Notes: generated from the sequence alone by a model not told the origin. Counted from the first letter of the stretch, positions 47,501 to 56,911 are shown. The stretch is 64,000 nucleotides of DNA from an uncultured Bacteroidota bacterium (GCA_937124965.1 CAKZLB010000010.1:94750-158749); one strand, 5' to 3'. Program-made: numbers and translations.

Positions 47501-47827
47501 AGTGCCTAAGTTTGTATAAAATTGATGCTCTATCGATGCATTTTTTAATGTTAATCCTTTTTTACACGATTCAGCAGATTCTTCATAGTCTTCCAACCTC
47601 ATCTGGCTGAGTGATTTCTCATACAATGCCAATGCGTAATTCGTATCATTTTGGTGCACTTTGCTATACTCCTTTATGGCACTTTTATATGATCCTTTAT
47701 CATGTAACTGTAGTCCTTCGATTATGAATTTTAAGGAGTTTTCGGCTGAGTAATTTTTTGTTTGTCCAAAACCTTGAAATCCAACCAATGAGATGGCTGC
47801 GGTTAAAATTATCAGTTTGATTTTCAT
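44543..47827 (-). CDS. TPR and MORN-variant repeat protein
   Basis: The frame is open to 47860; the ATG at 47827 starts a signal peptide (MKIKLIILTAAISLVGFQGF), giving 1094 residues. Residues about 25-190 are TPR units (ALALYEKSLSQMRLEDYEES, TNLGTAYSYMEKYDSAIATY, HSHFILGN-like). From about 360 to the end there are 25 or more MORN_2-type repeats of about 23 residues (EGTWKYYYSNGVPSSEYIYE, GEWKSYFESGKLQSVKTYYN, GEYIEYFENGKLDTKWFYKY). This family is often annotated as YwqK-like antitoxin, but the name has no support here. It is first in a compact three-gene operon with two transglutaminase-like proteins; the repeats may form a long beta surface that binds them or their substrate. The last residues overlap the start of the next gene. 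Confidence 0.87.
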   Translation of the reverse strand: MKIKLIILTAAISLVGFQGFGQTKNYSAENSLKFIIEGLQLHDKGSYKSAIKEYSKVHQNDTNYALALYEKSLSQMRLEDYEESAESCKKGLTLKNASIEHQFYTNLGTAYSYMEKYDSAIATYDSALVRYPYNSSVKFNKATALIRAERYEEGINLLYENLRENPQHANSHFILGNICRDRELHSQALMSYISYFILEGAGALPFNRLKLVDAYLSGDLTSENEYEGINFLGQGFDEIDELIANKVAVSDKYKTTSKFEYPIVKQADLLLKSLDLIEGDTGFWNEYYVPFFKDIVDQRKFAGMTYYMLSSMGAYSTYAEKILTKNKSKSDGFANYYGKKFNALYAMHKTDVGEIQYHYAKSKLIAIGEYEDNTYYGDWVFFHPTGCTSGEGSFEDGKKEGTWKYYYSNGVPSSEYIYEEGIPNGPFKEYSEKGILKKDGSFKNGKYQGTISTYFSNGGLNYTQEYTEGREDGAYIKYYRNGVPSMKFNIQDGKYTDKAEFFAANGQKTMNRPLKNGLIDGVERRWYTDGTLKAEYEYSQGSLNGPYKTYHRNGKVALEMEYKDGIQVGSSTSYHVNGSIKSESLVDESGKLTGVSTSYYDNGDVFSIYNYKKGNIISYTYYNHDNSILYEGKKKGKLLEYVSYDKHGNVDTRGQYIKGNISGEWKNYNAVGTLTRKRNYVDGDQTGEQFSYYDNGQVYAKYSSKDGYMDGEYERYNRYGKKINSGVYAEGDRKGEFITKTDFGKELNRLYYSDGSLEGWQEYRTNKGVLTSREYYEDNAFFGGIYYDSAGENGQRVWLNNGTGEFVINYKNGKPRFKTTYMNGVSNGKQTWYHPNGQISIEGEKINGNRHGEWKSYFESGKLQSVKTYYNDELEGEYIEYFENGKLDTKWFYKYGDMEGPYIRYFENGKVRMEGTYSEGYKQGEFKSYVPSGDLAIVRYYEQGVMIAYSYEQEDGSLADIIKVTGKEQNIVGYFSNGKKSVDFTVKSDNYVGKFTWYYPNEKIYRQSNYDDAGLLNGTLVGYTPEGNLFYEYEFKYGDYQGLCKDYYWNGGIRKELSYYLDELEGISKYYDKNGTLESTRFYFNDNYYSGDVK

Positions 47828-48183
47828 AGGGTAAATTTTGTAAAGTTTTAAGTTGGTCACTAAAAATGCTGTGGTTGGTCAATGTTAAAGTTTTATTTTT
47901 TGATTTGCAAAAAATAACCAGTTAGAAATTATTGCGTTTTTGGGTTTTAAAGATGGCGAGCGATTAGCTACTACCTAGACTCGCTAAGGCCTTGAGTTCT
48001 TCTTGATACAAAGATTTTAAATCAATATATCACAAGAAATATCGACAAATCATATATTTATGGAAAGTATTATAAATAATGAGATGCTTTTATTAAAAAA
48101 TACCATAAGTCTTTTTAGTTACCGTCAACATAGAGTTTATTTGCTTTAACTGATTTTAGATAGTTGTAAATTATACCGTTAAA
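47828..48183. other. Divergent intergenic region
   Basis: About 355 bp between the minus-strand MORN operon and the plus-strand GH17 genes. It must carry both promoters. I see no exact TAnnTTTG match, only partial ones, and no repeat, RNA gene or terminator. Confidence 0.45.
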
Positions 48184-49107
48184 ATGTCTTACAAAGAGGA
48201 TAAAATTCTTTCGCTTACGTCGACGTTGCCATTAGATCCGTCGCAAAAAGAACTTAATAGTTTATTTGACAAACAGTTAAAAAAAGGCATTCATGGAATT
48301 GGGTTTAGCCCATATTTAGAAGGGCAGGAGCCAGGCGAGGTTATTACTGAAGAACAAATCAGGCGGAGAATGACTGTTCTGAAGCCTTATGTAAAATGGA
48401 TTCGAACGTTTTCATGCACAGATGGTAATGAGCTGATCCCCAAAATCGCACATGAAATGGGTATTAAAACACTTGTTGGTGCGTGGTTGGGTACGGATGA
48501 TGAAAAGAATGAAAAGGAAATTGAAGGACTAATAAAAGTTGCAAAATCTGGATATGTTGATATTGCTGCGGTGGGCAATGAGGTAATGTATCGTGAGGAT
48601 TTAACGGAAGCTCAGTTACTAGATTTTATTAACCATGTAAAGTCTGAAATCCCGTCTATAACAGTGGGTTACGTCGATGCTTACTATGAATTTGAAAATC
48701 GTCCTAGTATTACCGAAGCATGTGATGTAATCTTAGCGAACTGCTATCCATTTTGGGAAGGGTGTCATATTGATTATTCATTGCTTTATATGAAAGATAT
48801 GTTCCGCCGTACTGTTAAAGTAGCCAACGGTAAAAAGGTAATTATTACTGAAACAGGTTGGCCCAATAAAGGTCAGACTTTCCATGGAGCGGTTCCTTCA
48901 TATGAAAGTGCGGTTCGATATTTTTTAAATGCCCAACAATGGTCGACCGAAGATGCTATTGATATGTTTTATTTTTCGTCGTTTGATGAGCCATGGAAGA
49001 CAAGTGACGAAGGTGATGTTGGTGCATTCTGGGGTTTGTGGGATAAAGATGAAAAGTTAAAGTATGCTGAAAGTACGGTGATTAAAAAACCAAACTCCTT
49101 AACATAA
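48184..49107 (+). CDS. GH17-like beta-glucanase, cytoplasmic (first of tandem pair)
   Basis: A 307-residue protein with no signal peptide. The TIM-barrel pattern matches glycoside hydrolase family 17 (beta-1,3-glucanases). The likely acid/base Glu133 lies in AAVGNEVMYRED and the nucleophile Glu223 in VIITETGWPNKG, with conserved neighbours (FYFSSFDEPWKT, WGLWDKDEKLKYA) near the C-terminus. Known GH17 enzymes hydrolyse or transglycosylate beta-1,3-glucans such as laminarin. The lack of an export signal suggests it acts on imported oligosaccharides or on a cytoplasmic substrate. A second GH17-like gene of equal length follows 11 bp downstream, probably in the same transcript. Confidence 0.85.
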   Translation: MSYKEDKILSLTSTLPLDPSQKELNSLFDKQLKKGIHGIGFSPYLEGQEPGEVITEEQIRRRMTVLKPYVKWIRTFSCTDGNELIPKIAHEMGIKTLVGAWLGTDDEKNEKEIEGLIKVAKSGYVDIAAVGNEVMYREDLTEAQLLDFINHVKSEIPSITVGYVDAYYEFENRPSITEACDVILANCYPFWEGCHIDYSLLYMKDMFRRTVKVANGKKVIITETGWPNKGQTFHGAVPSYESAVRYFLNAQQWSTEDAIDMFYFSSFDEPWKTSDEGDVGAFWGLWDKDEKLKYAESTVIKKPNSLT

Positions 49108-49118
49108 AATAACCAGCA

Positions 49119-50042
49119 ATGAAAACACTTAACATTCCTTATGGAAAAGCAATCTGTTATTCAGGTTATAGAGACGGTCAAAGTCCAGATACGGGCATTC
49201 ACCCTTCGTATGATGAAGTAAAAGAAGACTTATTGATGCTGCATGGACATTGGCAATATTTGAGGGTTTATCATTGTGACCAACACGCGGAAACGGTGTT
49301 GAAGGTAATTAAAAAAGAAAACCTCGATTTTAAAGTAATGATGGGTGTTTACATTGTTGCAGAAGTGAACAACCCTAATTGTCCGTGGGGTGGAGTTTAT
49401 TCGGATGACATTCTGAAAGCAAACAAAACTCAAAATAGTGATAGTGTTAATGCGCTAATCGACATGGCGAATCGGTATCCAGAAATTATATTTTCACTAT
49501 CAGCTGGAAATGAGGCTGCCGTTGATTGGACCGACCACATGGTACCTGTCACAAAAATTATTGAGTACGTTGACCGCATAAAAAAAGGAACAAAACAACC
49601 CGTTACTTTTTGTGAAAACTATGTGCCATGGTTAGATAAATTAGAGCCATTGGTTAACCACATTGATTTTATCTCAATTCATACGTATCCTGTTTGGGAA
49701 TACAAGGGAATTGATGAAGGACTGAGTTATACAAAGCAGAACTATAATGACGTTCAAAACCTGTATCCAAACGTACCCGTGGTGATAACTGAAGCTGGTT
49801 GGGCAACTAATTCCAATGGGCGTGGTATTGAGCCACACAATGTTAGCGAAGCGATACAAAAACGTTATGTAAATGAGTTAACAAGTTGGTGTGATGCGAA
49901 ACAGATTATGACGTTTGTTTTTGAAGCATTTGACGAAAATTGGAAAGGTTCGCCAGAGCCATTAGAGCCTGAAAAACATTGGGGGTTGTATCGAGTGAAT
50001 AGACAGCCCAAGTTGGTGCTTCAAAATCCAGAAAACGCGTAG
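49119..50042 (+). CDS. GH17-like beta-glucanase, cytoplasmic (second of tandem pair)
   Basis: A 307-residue protein without signal peptide, a diverged relative of the preceding gene. Likely catalytic residues are Glu132 (SLSAGNEAAVDW) and Glu225 (VVITEAGWATNS). FVFEAFDENWKGSPEPLEPE and HWGLYRVNRQPK match the GH17 C-terminal strands. The two genes are the same length but clearly different in sequence, so they may have different linkage or chain-length preferences. Eleven bases separate them. I see no SusC/SusD or transporter genes nearby, so this is not a complete polysaccharide utilisation locus within the window. Confidence 0.85.
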   Translation: MKTLNIPYGKAICYSGYRDGQSPDTGIHPSYDEVKEDLLMLHGHWQYLRVYHCDQHAETVLKVIKKENLDFKVMMGVYIVAEVNNPNCPWGGVYSDDILKANKTQNSDSVNALIDMANRYPEIIFSLSAGNEAAVDWTDHMVPVTKIIEYVDRIKKGTKQPVTFCENYVPWLDKLEPLVNHIDFISIHTYPVWEYKGIDEGLSYTKQNYNDVQNLYPNVPVVITEAGWATNSNGRGIEPHNVSEAIQKRYVNELTSWCDAKQIMTFVFEAFDENWKGSPEPLEPEKHWGLYRVNRQPKLVLQNPENA

Positions 50043-50151
50043 AAAAACATTTGACGTTAGCTTGATTCGTGCGGTTGTTTGTTTCATGCATAGCACCTAG
50101 TAAATGATTAAAATATTTTGACTTTACAGTGATTTTCACTACCTTGAAGCC

Positions 50152-50595
50152 ATGGTAAAAAGTTACGTAGGCCCAATTAGGCAAGATTCAGTTGAGACAA
50201 ATACAGATAAATCGATATCTGCATACATGACCACCAAGGTTATAACATTTCACCCAGACTTATCTATTTATGAAGCGATGCAAACACTGCTTTGGAATAA
50301 AATATCAGGTGCGCCGGTTGTTAATGAACGTAAAGAACTAATTGGGATGCTTTCGGAAGGTGACTGTTTAAAGGAAATCGTGAAAGGTAAATATCACAAC
50401 CATATTACTGATCACGGCACAGTGGGTGAGCATATGACAACAAACGTGGTTACTATCAAACCAAACATAACCGTTTTAGATGCGGCACATTTCTTTTTGA
50501 ATCAACGATACAGGCGTTTTCCAGTTACAAAAAATGGGAAACTAGTAGGATTGTTAACTCAAACAGACTTGATGCGAGCAATGAGTGAGTTGTAG
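50152..50595 (+). CDS. CBS-domain pair protein
   Basis: A 147-residue cytoplasmic protein made of two CBS domains (about 22-82 and 90-147), with the hallmark second-half motifs GMLSEGDCLKEI and GLLTQTDLMRAM. CBS pairs (Bateman modules) bind adenosyl compounds such as AMP, ATP or S-adenosylmethionine and usually regulate an attached or partner protein; here there is no fused effector. It follows the GH17 pair by 109 bp on the same strand and converges on the large T9SS gene at 50690. Whether it responds to the metabolic state linked to glucan use is speculation. Confidence 0.9.
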   Translation: MVKSYVGPIRQDSVETNTDKSISAYMTTKVITFHPDLSIYEAMQTLLWNKISGAPVVNERKELIGMLSEGDCLKEIVKGKYHNHITDHGTVGEHMTTNVVTIKPNITVLDAAHFFLNQRYRRFPVTKNGKLVGLLTQTDLMRAMSEL

Positions 50596-50689
50596 TCTTA
50601 AAAAGCGAAAACAAGAATTGGCTGCGCGAAACACAAACGAATAGTATCTGACAATCTTCAAATTCTGAAGTCCGATTCTTACATTGTTT

Positions 50690-53600
50690 TTATATTACCA
50701 CTACTTTTTTGACAGTTTGCTTGTCGTCCATAGATAAAATTCTTATGAAATAAACACCTTTTGTATGAAGGTAAATTGATTTGCTTTCATCTTCGTTCAA
50801 ACTGAAAGAATTTACACTTTGACCAGAAACATTTGTAATTAATACATCAAGTGTATTTGGGAAATACGACTCAATAGTAATTTCTCCCGTGGAAGGATTT
50901 GGATACAGATTTACAAAATTGTCAAGTTTGTTTGAGTCTTGGGCAATTACTGTTGTTTTAGTCTCGAAATTTTTGTCAGCAAATTCTTCATTACCTACTA
51001 AATCTTTACTGAGAGAATAAAAATAGTAAGTGGTGTTCGCTTTGCCTCTAAAGACCATCTCATTTTTATTCGTACTTTCTAACCACTTTTCAAATGTTAG
51101 ATTGTCTTTGGAAACATATAAATCATACGTACTAATACCTGAAGTTTCGTCACTGCCTGTCCATGAAACTTTAAAGTTTGTTCGAGCTACGTTTTTTGGC
51201 AATGCATCTACAGAACTTATAGGAAGGTCGGTGTCTTCCACTATTACCCAAGGTGGTGTTTTAATGGCTTCATTTTTGTCAAAAATAATAGAAGCTTCAT
51301 TACGAATTATTCTGGCGTTTGGATGTCGCGTAATAGTGAAACTAACGTGACCTTTTCCATTTAAACTATCTCTATTTGGAGGTAAAAAACCTTGAGTCGC
51401 ATTCAAATCAAATTTACTCAAAGTCTCGGAATTTAGTGCCTGTAAATGCCACGCTACAATACCTTTAATAGTATCTGTTTTTGCAACAACCCTTACAAGC
51501 ACGTCGCTCGATGGTCGCATATCAAATACCTTATCAATACTCGTTTGATCAGGGGCTAATGTGAAAACCATATCACCTAACACTACGTCTGTGAAAACAA
51601 CTGTTTTAGGATTAAGAACGTTCATGTCTAAGGTGTCATATATCAAAAGTGATTGAACAGAAGCATCAGCAGATGAGTCGTTTTCAAAATGAATTTCATA
51701 AGGTAATTCCAGAGCAATTTTTTGCATATAGTTGCTATCGGTTAGGCCTTTATTCCCAATCTTGATATTTGGATCTTTTGAATTAATGACGGTAATCATC
51801 AAATTTTTGTCTGGAGTTGTATTAAACGCCTGTTGCCCTGTATTTGCAAATTGGTGTTCTTGAGAATTTATATGTTCATTTAGTATAAGTTCATTGTTGG
51901 TCCATAAGGGTTCAAGAACACTTCCCAAAGACAAGGTATCATCACCACAACGGGAATTTAGGTTGCCTACAAATTTTAGGTAATCTGCATGTATTCTACG
52001 AGTTGCGACTTCTGCACGGATTTGATTTTGCAAACTTTTGTTGATGGAGTCTATCTCATTTAGGAAGCAAGAATCTGTTAATCCTGAAATTAGGTATGAA
52101 TATCCTCTAAAAAGTGAATCCTTAAATCTTGTAGGTATTAGTGCACTTTGTGACCAACTATAAATTGGTATGGAATCACTGTCTTTTGTAGTAACAGAAA
52201 AATGGATACTCTGGGTATTATTTGCTTTTAGCATTGGAATAACTAGTCCGTAAACCTTCATTGTATGATTTGCTCCTTCAATCGAATCAGTTAGTACAAA
52301 TGAGGTTGTATCATACGGGTTTAAGCTATTCCCATTTACAATTGAAAGTTTGAAATCTATTTTTGTATTATTAGGAACTGCAACGAACACAGGGACATTA
52401 ACTCGATCAAAATTTGAGTGATTTCGAATAATCGTTTTGTATGACCATGGTTCGTCTGGACGAATTACGTCAGGTCCTATAACAACTGTTTCCACAATCG
52501 AATCGATAGTCTGAACTATACGAATCGCATCATTTATCACAAGAGTGGTATCACTGGGAACAACTACAATCAGGTTGTAGAGTCCAGCCTTACGTGGGGC
52601 GTCTGTTAAATTAGCTATTACAATCTGACCATCTAAATTATATTTATAACTAGAATCCACCAAGCGAAGTGTATCCGTACCATTTTGTAAGTAGATTTTA
52701 GATCCGTTTATCAAACCATTACCTGATAGCATTAACTGGACAGGGTACTGAGTTGCAATTTCCTTTGGCGAAATACTTGCGACGAAAGATGTACTCAGTT
52801 TTTTAGGTATCCTTAAAGTCGCTAGATATGATTTGCTTTCACGAGTTACATAATAATTGCTGCCTAAAGCATAACCCGTGGTGTCGTCCCAAAAAAGTTC
52901 AGGCGATTGGAGGTTTATTGCACTTATCAATGGATTTCTTACACCGGTTCCTAAATCGTATGATTGACTTCTGCCATATCCATTTACGAACAACAGATTG
53001 CTGAAAAATTTTAGAGAAGTTGCAGGGTCTGTATGTTTTATGGGTAAATCATATGTTTCTTCAGTAATGTGGTCAAAGAAGTAAGCCCCTGGTAGGGTAG
53101 TAGTTTTATTACGAACAACTGCACCAACCAACGAACTTCTGTTTGTAAAGCTGTAAGCAACGGTATTGGACCCTAAAGGATCTTTGAAAGGTTTAAGTTC
53201 GAAGGAATTTATATTTAAGCGAGCAATACCACTTTGTGGAATTGTACCTACGGTTTTAAATTGACCACCTAAGTAAAGAGTAGAATCAATCACAAGTGTC
53301 CCATAAACCGATTGGTCAAATGCTGGTGTGTTCTTTACAATTAAGTGATTTTTAAGGTCGTAAACGAAAAAATTAGATTTTGAACTACCATTAAACGAAA
53401 CGTTTAAAAATGTGCCACCTATATACAGTCTGTTTGAATGAATCTGAAATGTCCAAAAACTAGACGGTTTATTAAATGTAATAAAGTCATCAACCAGCTT
53501 CTTTTCTTTTGTGTTGTAACACATTAATCGTGTTGCTCTGGAAGCTGCATAATTATTTTTAGCGATTAATAATGTATCGCCAAACCCATAAAACGTCGTA

Positions 53601-56600
53601 TATTTATCAAGAGACTCAGATGGCAAAAAATTGGAATAAGTGTCGGTTGTCAAATTATAACGTATTGCCGATTTTCGTTGAATAATGTTTGCTAATGAGT
53701 ATTTATTGCCAATAAATATCATTCGATTTCCATCAACTTTCATCAACTGTATTTTGCCGTATATTCTTGGATTCCAATTGCTTATAGTCTTAGAGTTTAA
53801 ATTGACAGAAAAGGTATTTAAGCGATCGTATGAATTTTGTTTAACATCTTTGACTCGTTGAAATAGACCCGACACAAATAGTGTTGAGTCTACAATAAAT
53901 GGATCATTTAAGCCAAAAAGACTTGATGATTGTACCCAGACTAAAGTCGAAGTGTCTTTGGTTTTTTTGTCGATAAAACACAGTCTAATGTTGCTATCAA
54001 TTGCATTTGGCGTTACTACCAATTGATCTTTGTACGATATGAGGTGTTTAATTGGGGTCGACTCAATCATGAAGTTTCTATCTACACTCAATGAGCTTTT
54101 ATTAAACTTAACTACTTGGGTTTTTACTGGATTTATTAAATCAAAATTACCGACCACAACTTGATTTCCATTCACTGAGAATACTCCAAATACGTCTCCA
54201 GTAAAAGTGTATATTGTTGAGGATACTCCCCCGTTTAGTTTGCTAATCATATACATTTTGTGTGGTTCAAGTGGTGGGTATAAATTGCCAGTGGCAATTA
54301 CTAAGAGAGAATCACCAAGATCTAATATCTGCGAAATTAGGTTGATGCTATCATGGTCGACCGACCACTGAACCCGTTTACCTGTTTTTTTGCTAAATTT
54401 AAACAAATGATTTACAGTGTCTTTGTCTTTAACAATACTACATATACTGGTTGTGTAAATGTGCTCACTATCTATAATCGTTGGGTGAGTTCTAAAAACA
54501 TATAATTCTGGCTTAATAATTTCTCCATCTTCATCAAATTCTAATAATTTCTGGTTAACAATATCATAGCCATGTAACAATCCATTTCTCTGTTGAAGTC
54601 CTTTAAAGCTACCACCAAGGCAGATTTTGTTGCCATTAACAAAAATTTTAGATACGGGTTCGTTTGGTCGAGGTTCCCAGTCTAGAATGGATTCTGATTT
54701 TAACGAATATCCAACGATATTTGCTTTTCCAGGGTGTCCAATAATCTCAAAACGACCAGCTATGAGCAAGGTGTCGCCGATTGACGTGATTGATAAAATG
54801 GATGCGCCATGTTTGAACGGAATGTTTAAGGTGTCAACAATCCGAGTTTTAATGTTTAATCGTGAAACACCATTAAATCGTTGTCCTTGCAGCTCACAGC
54901 CATAGGCGTTTTGGTTGCAAAACGCTCCAATGTATAGATAATCACCTTTGCCATAGATTCTGTTTAGGTTTAGTTCTCCTTCGACAATCCAAGACTTGTC
55001 ATTTTTAAGGCTGTCATATCTCATTCTTCGGCCAACACAGGGTGACATAACACCATTATTCCTAGTTCTTCCCACATAATATACGAACGAGTCTGTAACA
55101 TGATAATCATTACCATCTGTGGTATCAGAGATAGTTTCGGTTAAATCAGATACTTTAATTCTGCTGCTTCCAATAATTAAATGGCCATCAATATATTGCA
55201 TAGCATCAACGTATGCACCCTGAGTAGTATTGATCCTGAATATCTGTTTGGTGTTTAAGTCAATTCCGATTAACCCTAAGAATGATCTCCCGTTAACCTC
55301 CCGAAAATCACCGCCAACAAAGAGTGTATCACCAACTAATGCAAGTGTCTTTATAGTTTTATCAAAAACAAAATCGAAGCCTGGCTCTTGAGTATTATCT
55401 GGCAGTAAATGTACAAGATGACTTAACCAACCAACATTCTGATTTGGTTTATTGGTATTAAAAACTAAACCGTCTCCGCCAATAAAAAGACCTCCAGCCC
55501 CATCAGAAATAATTTCGTCGGCCGAACCATAAAAACGTGGAATCTGAGTTCTCTCATTTTCTTGTCCTATGGCATATTGGGTAAATACTTTATGTGTATA
55601 GGCTGTGGGTTTGTCATTATGGGAGAAATAGATTGTATCGTTTTTTTCGGTTGGGCTATATATTAAATCTGGAGTGTAATAGTCTATTTCTCCAGTTAAA
55701 TAGTTGACAATTACACCTGCATTAAAAACATAATCGTTGTTTATTTCATTGACTTTTTCTGCACTATGTATAAGTAGAGAATTAGTGCCTACATGTGACA
55801 TTTTACAATTACGCGCACTTATCGGAATGGAAATCACCGATTTATTTTTTATATCGTAAGCCTCAGGGCTTTCAATATATTGCCCCATAATTCGCTCATA
55901 ACCACCTGAAAAAAACAAAGTGTCATTATTTAAAACTAAATCTTTTACACTGCCATCCAATTCTAGATTAAACATAGTGTCTACGCTTAAGTCGGGTAAT
56001 ATGTGGGCCAAATGTGATATGCGATGATCGTTGATTGACTGAAAATTTCCACCAACATACATACCGCCGTATCCATCTTCTATTATGATGGATATATTAC
56101 CATCTATTACAGGGAATGCTTCCGTTTTTTTACTGCCAAAATCCGTGATAATAACGTTACCCGATGAATTTGGTAATCCCATTGTGGAAAAAGAACCACC
56201 TATGTAAATGTCAAATTGATCTTCCGTAACCGTTGAAATCAGGCCATCTGTGTCGAAGTATTTTTCTTCTTCAAGGGTCTTAAGATCAAAAAATAACCCA
56301 TTAACGTAATGTTTGCTATTTACAATAATTTCTGGGGCAGAAACTATTAGAAAGTTTTGGGTCACAAACATTTTTTGATTTGATTTTGAAACAGTTGGTT
56401 TCCAATCTATGACTTGATTAGAGGTGCAATTAATTGCTGCTAAGCCACCAAACGGCTGGTTGTTTATTTTTGTAAAATCACCCATCATAAACAATGTGTC
56501 TCCATTAACTAATATTTGAGAAACATTACCTGAAATGTCAAAACTGAACGATAAATCTATACTTCCATCCGCTTTTATTTTTGCTAACGTGCTCTTAGTA

Positions 56601-56911
56601 GGAACATTATTTATAGCCAATAAATTACCCGCAAGGTATATGTCACCATTGACGTTATGAGCTACTGATGACACGGTGCCGGAGATGTTGGGAAAAGAGT
56701 CTTCTAGCCAGGTACCACTATCGAGTGACAATGTATTAATTCCGTCCATTGGTCGCCCGAAATAATTAAAATCACCTGTGAGATACAGATCGTCCTTGTG
56801 CTTGATTAGCGAGCTTACTTGCTTATCAGTACCAATGTTGTTTTCAATTATTTGACCAAAAACATTAAAATTTAACATAACGAAAAGAGCTACCCATAAC
56901 TTTTTTTTCAC
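50690..56911 (-). CDS. Giant propeller-repeat T9SS surface protein (2073 aa)
   Basis: The longest gene in the window. A signal peptide (MKKKLWVALFVMLNFNVFGQ) precedes about 1380 residues of degenerate propeller repeats with the core GDTLFVGGDFREVNGRSFLG and variants (DTLFMMGDFTKINNQPFGGL; STLYLGGQFKTVGTIPQSGI), each followed by an L-N-x-x-x-x-x-x-W-x-P-like strand. Several propellers in series are likely. An IPT/TIG-like unit (about 1400-1480) follows. A domain (about 1700-1900) ending in NEASIIFDKNEAIKTP is shared with the 14414 and 33083 proteins. An FN3 domain (SWTGSDETSGISTYDLYVSK) and a T9SS type A domain (VNLYPNPSTGEITIESYFPN, KGVYFIRIL) end it. No catalytic motif is visible; long-range adhesion is a guess. 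The gene is alone on its transcript. Confidence 0.87.
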   Translation of the reverse strand: MKKKLWVALFVMLNFNVFGQIIENNIGTDKQVSSLIKHKDDLYLTGDFNYFGRPMDGINTLSLDSGTWLEDSFPNISGTVSSVAHNVNGDIYLAGNLLAINNVPTKSTLAKIKADGSIDLSFSFDISGNVSQILVNGDTLFMMGDFTKINNQPFGGLAAINCTSNQVIDWKPTVSKSNQKMFVTQNFLIVSAPEIIVNSKHYVNGLFFDLKTLEEEKYFDTDGLISTVTEDQFDIYIGGSFSTMGLPNSSGNVIITDFGSKKTEAFPVIDGNISIIIEDGYGGMYVGGNFQSINDHRISHLAHILPDLSVDTMFNLELDGSVKDLVLNNDTLFFSGGYERIMGQYIESPEAYDIKNKSVISIPISARNCKMSHVGTNSLLIHSAEKVNEINNDYVFNAGVIVNYLTGEIDYYTPDLIYSPTEKNDTIYFSHNDKPTAYTHKVFTQYAIGQENERTQIPRFYGSADEIISDGAGGLFIGGDGLVFNTNKPNQNVGWLSHLVHLLPDNTQEPGFDFVFDKTIKTLALVGDTLFVGGDFREVNGRSFLGLIGIDLNTKQIFRINTTQGAYVDAMQYIDGHLIIGSSRIKVSDLTETISDTTDGNDYHVTDSFVYYVGRTRNNGVMSPCVGRRMRYDSLKNDKSWIVEGELNLNRIYGKGDYLYIGAFCNQNAYGCELQGQRFNGVSRLNIKTRIVDTLNIPFKHGASILSITSIGDTLLIAGRFEIIGHPGKANIVGYSLKSESILDWEPRPNEPVSKIFVNGNKICLGGSFKGLQQRNGLLHGYDIVNQKLLEFDEDGEIIKPELYVFRTHPTIIDSEHIYTTSICSIVKDKDTVNHLFKFSKKTGKRVQWSVDHDSINLISQILDLGDSLLVIATGNLYPPLEPHKMYMISKLNGGVSSTIYTFTGDVFGVFSVNGNQVVVGNFDLINPVKTQVVKFNKSSLSVDRNFMIESTPIKHLISYKDQLVVTPNAIDSNIRLCFIDKKTKDTSTLVWVQSSSLFGLNDPFIVDSTLFVSGLFQRVKDVKQNSYDRLNTFSVNLNSKTISNWNPRIYGKIQLMKVDGNRMIFIGNKYSLANIIQRKSAIRYNLTTDTYSNFLPSESLDKYTTFYGFGDTLLIAKNNYAASRATRLMCYNTKEKKLVDDFITFNKPSSFWTFQIHSNRLYIGGTFLNVSFNGSSKSNFFVYDLKNHLIVKNTPAFDQSVYGTLVIDSTLYLGGQFKTVGTIPQSGIARLNINSFELKPFKDPLGSNTVAYSFTNRSSLVGAVVRNKTTTLPGAYFFDHITEETYDLPIKHTDPATSLKFFSNLLFVNGYGRSQSYDLGTGVRNPLISAINLQSPELFWDDTTGYALGSNYYVTRESKSYLATLRIPKKLSTSFVASISPKEIATQYPVQLMLSGNGLINGSKIYLQNGTDTLRLVDSSYKYNLDGQIVIANLTDAPRKAGLYNLIVVVPSDTTLVINDAIRIVQTIDSIVETVVIGPDVIRPDEPWSYKTIIRNHSNFDRVNVPVFVAVPNNTKIDFKLSIVNGNSLNPYDTTSFVLTDSIEGANHTMKVYGLVIPMLKANNTQSIHFSVTTKDSDSIPIYSWSQSALIPTRFKDSLFRGYSYLISGLTDSCFLNEIDSINKSLQNQIRAEVATRRIHADYLKFVGNLNSRCGDDTLSLGSVLEPLWTNNELILNEHINSQEHQFANTGQQAFNTTPDKNLMITVINSKDPNIKIGNKGLTDSNYMQKIALELPYEIHFENDSSADASVQSLLIYDTLDMNVLNPKTVVFTDVVLGDMVFTLAPDQTSIDKVFDMRPSSDVLVRVVAKTDTIKGIVAWHLQALNSETLSKFDLNATQGFLPPNRDSLNGKGHVSFTITRHPNARIIRNEASIIFDKNEAIKTPPWVIVEDTDLPISSVDALPKNVARTNFKVSWTGSDETSGISTYDLYVSKDNLTFEKWLESTNKNEMVFRGKANTTYYFYSLSKDLVGNEEFADKNFETKTTVIAQDSNKLDNFVNLYPNPSTGEITIESYFPNTLDVLITNVSGQSVNSFSLNEDESKSIYLHTKGVYFIRILSMDDKQTVKKVVVI

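Noticed and set aside
44543..47827. Reading the MORN-repeat protein as a toxin-antitoxin antitoxin (YwqK-like)
   Set aside because: The name comes from an annotation of the repeat type; this is an exported 1094-residue protein in an operon with transglutaminase-like genes and no toxin gene.
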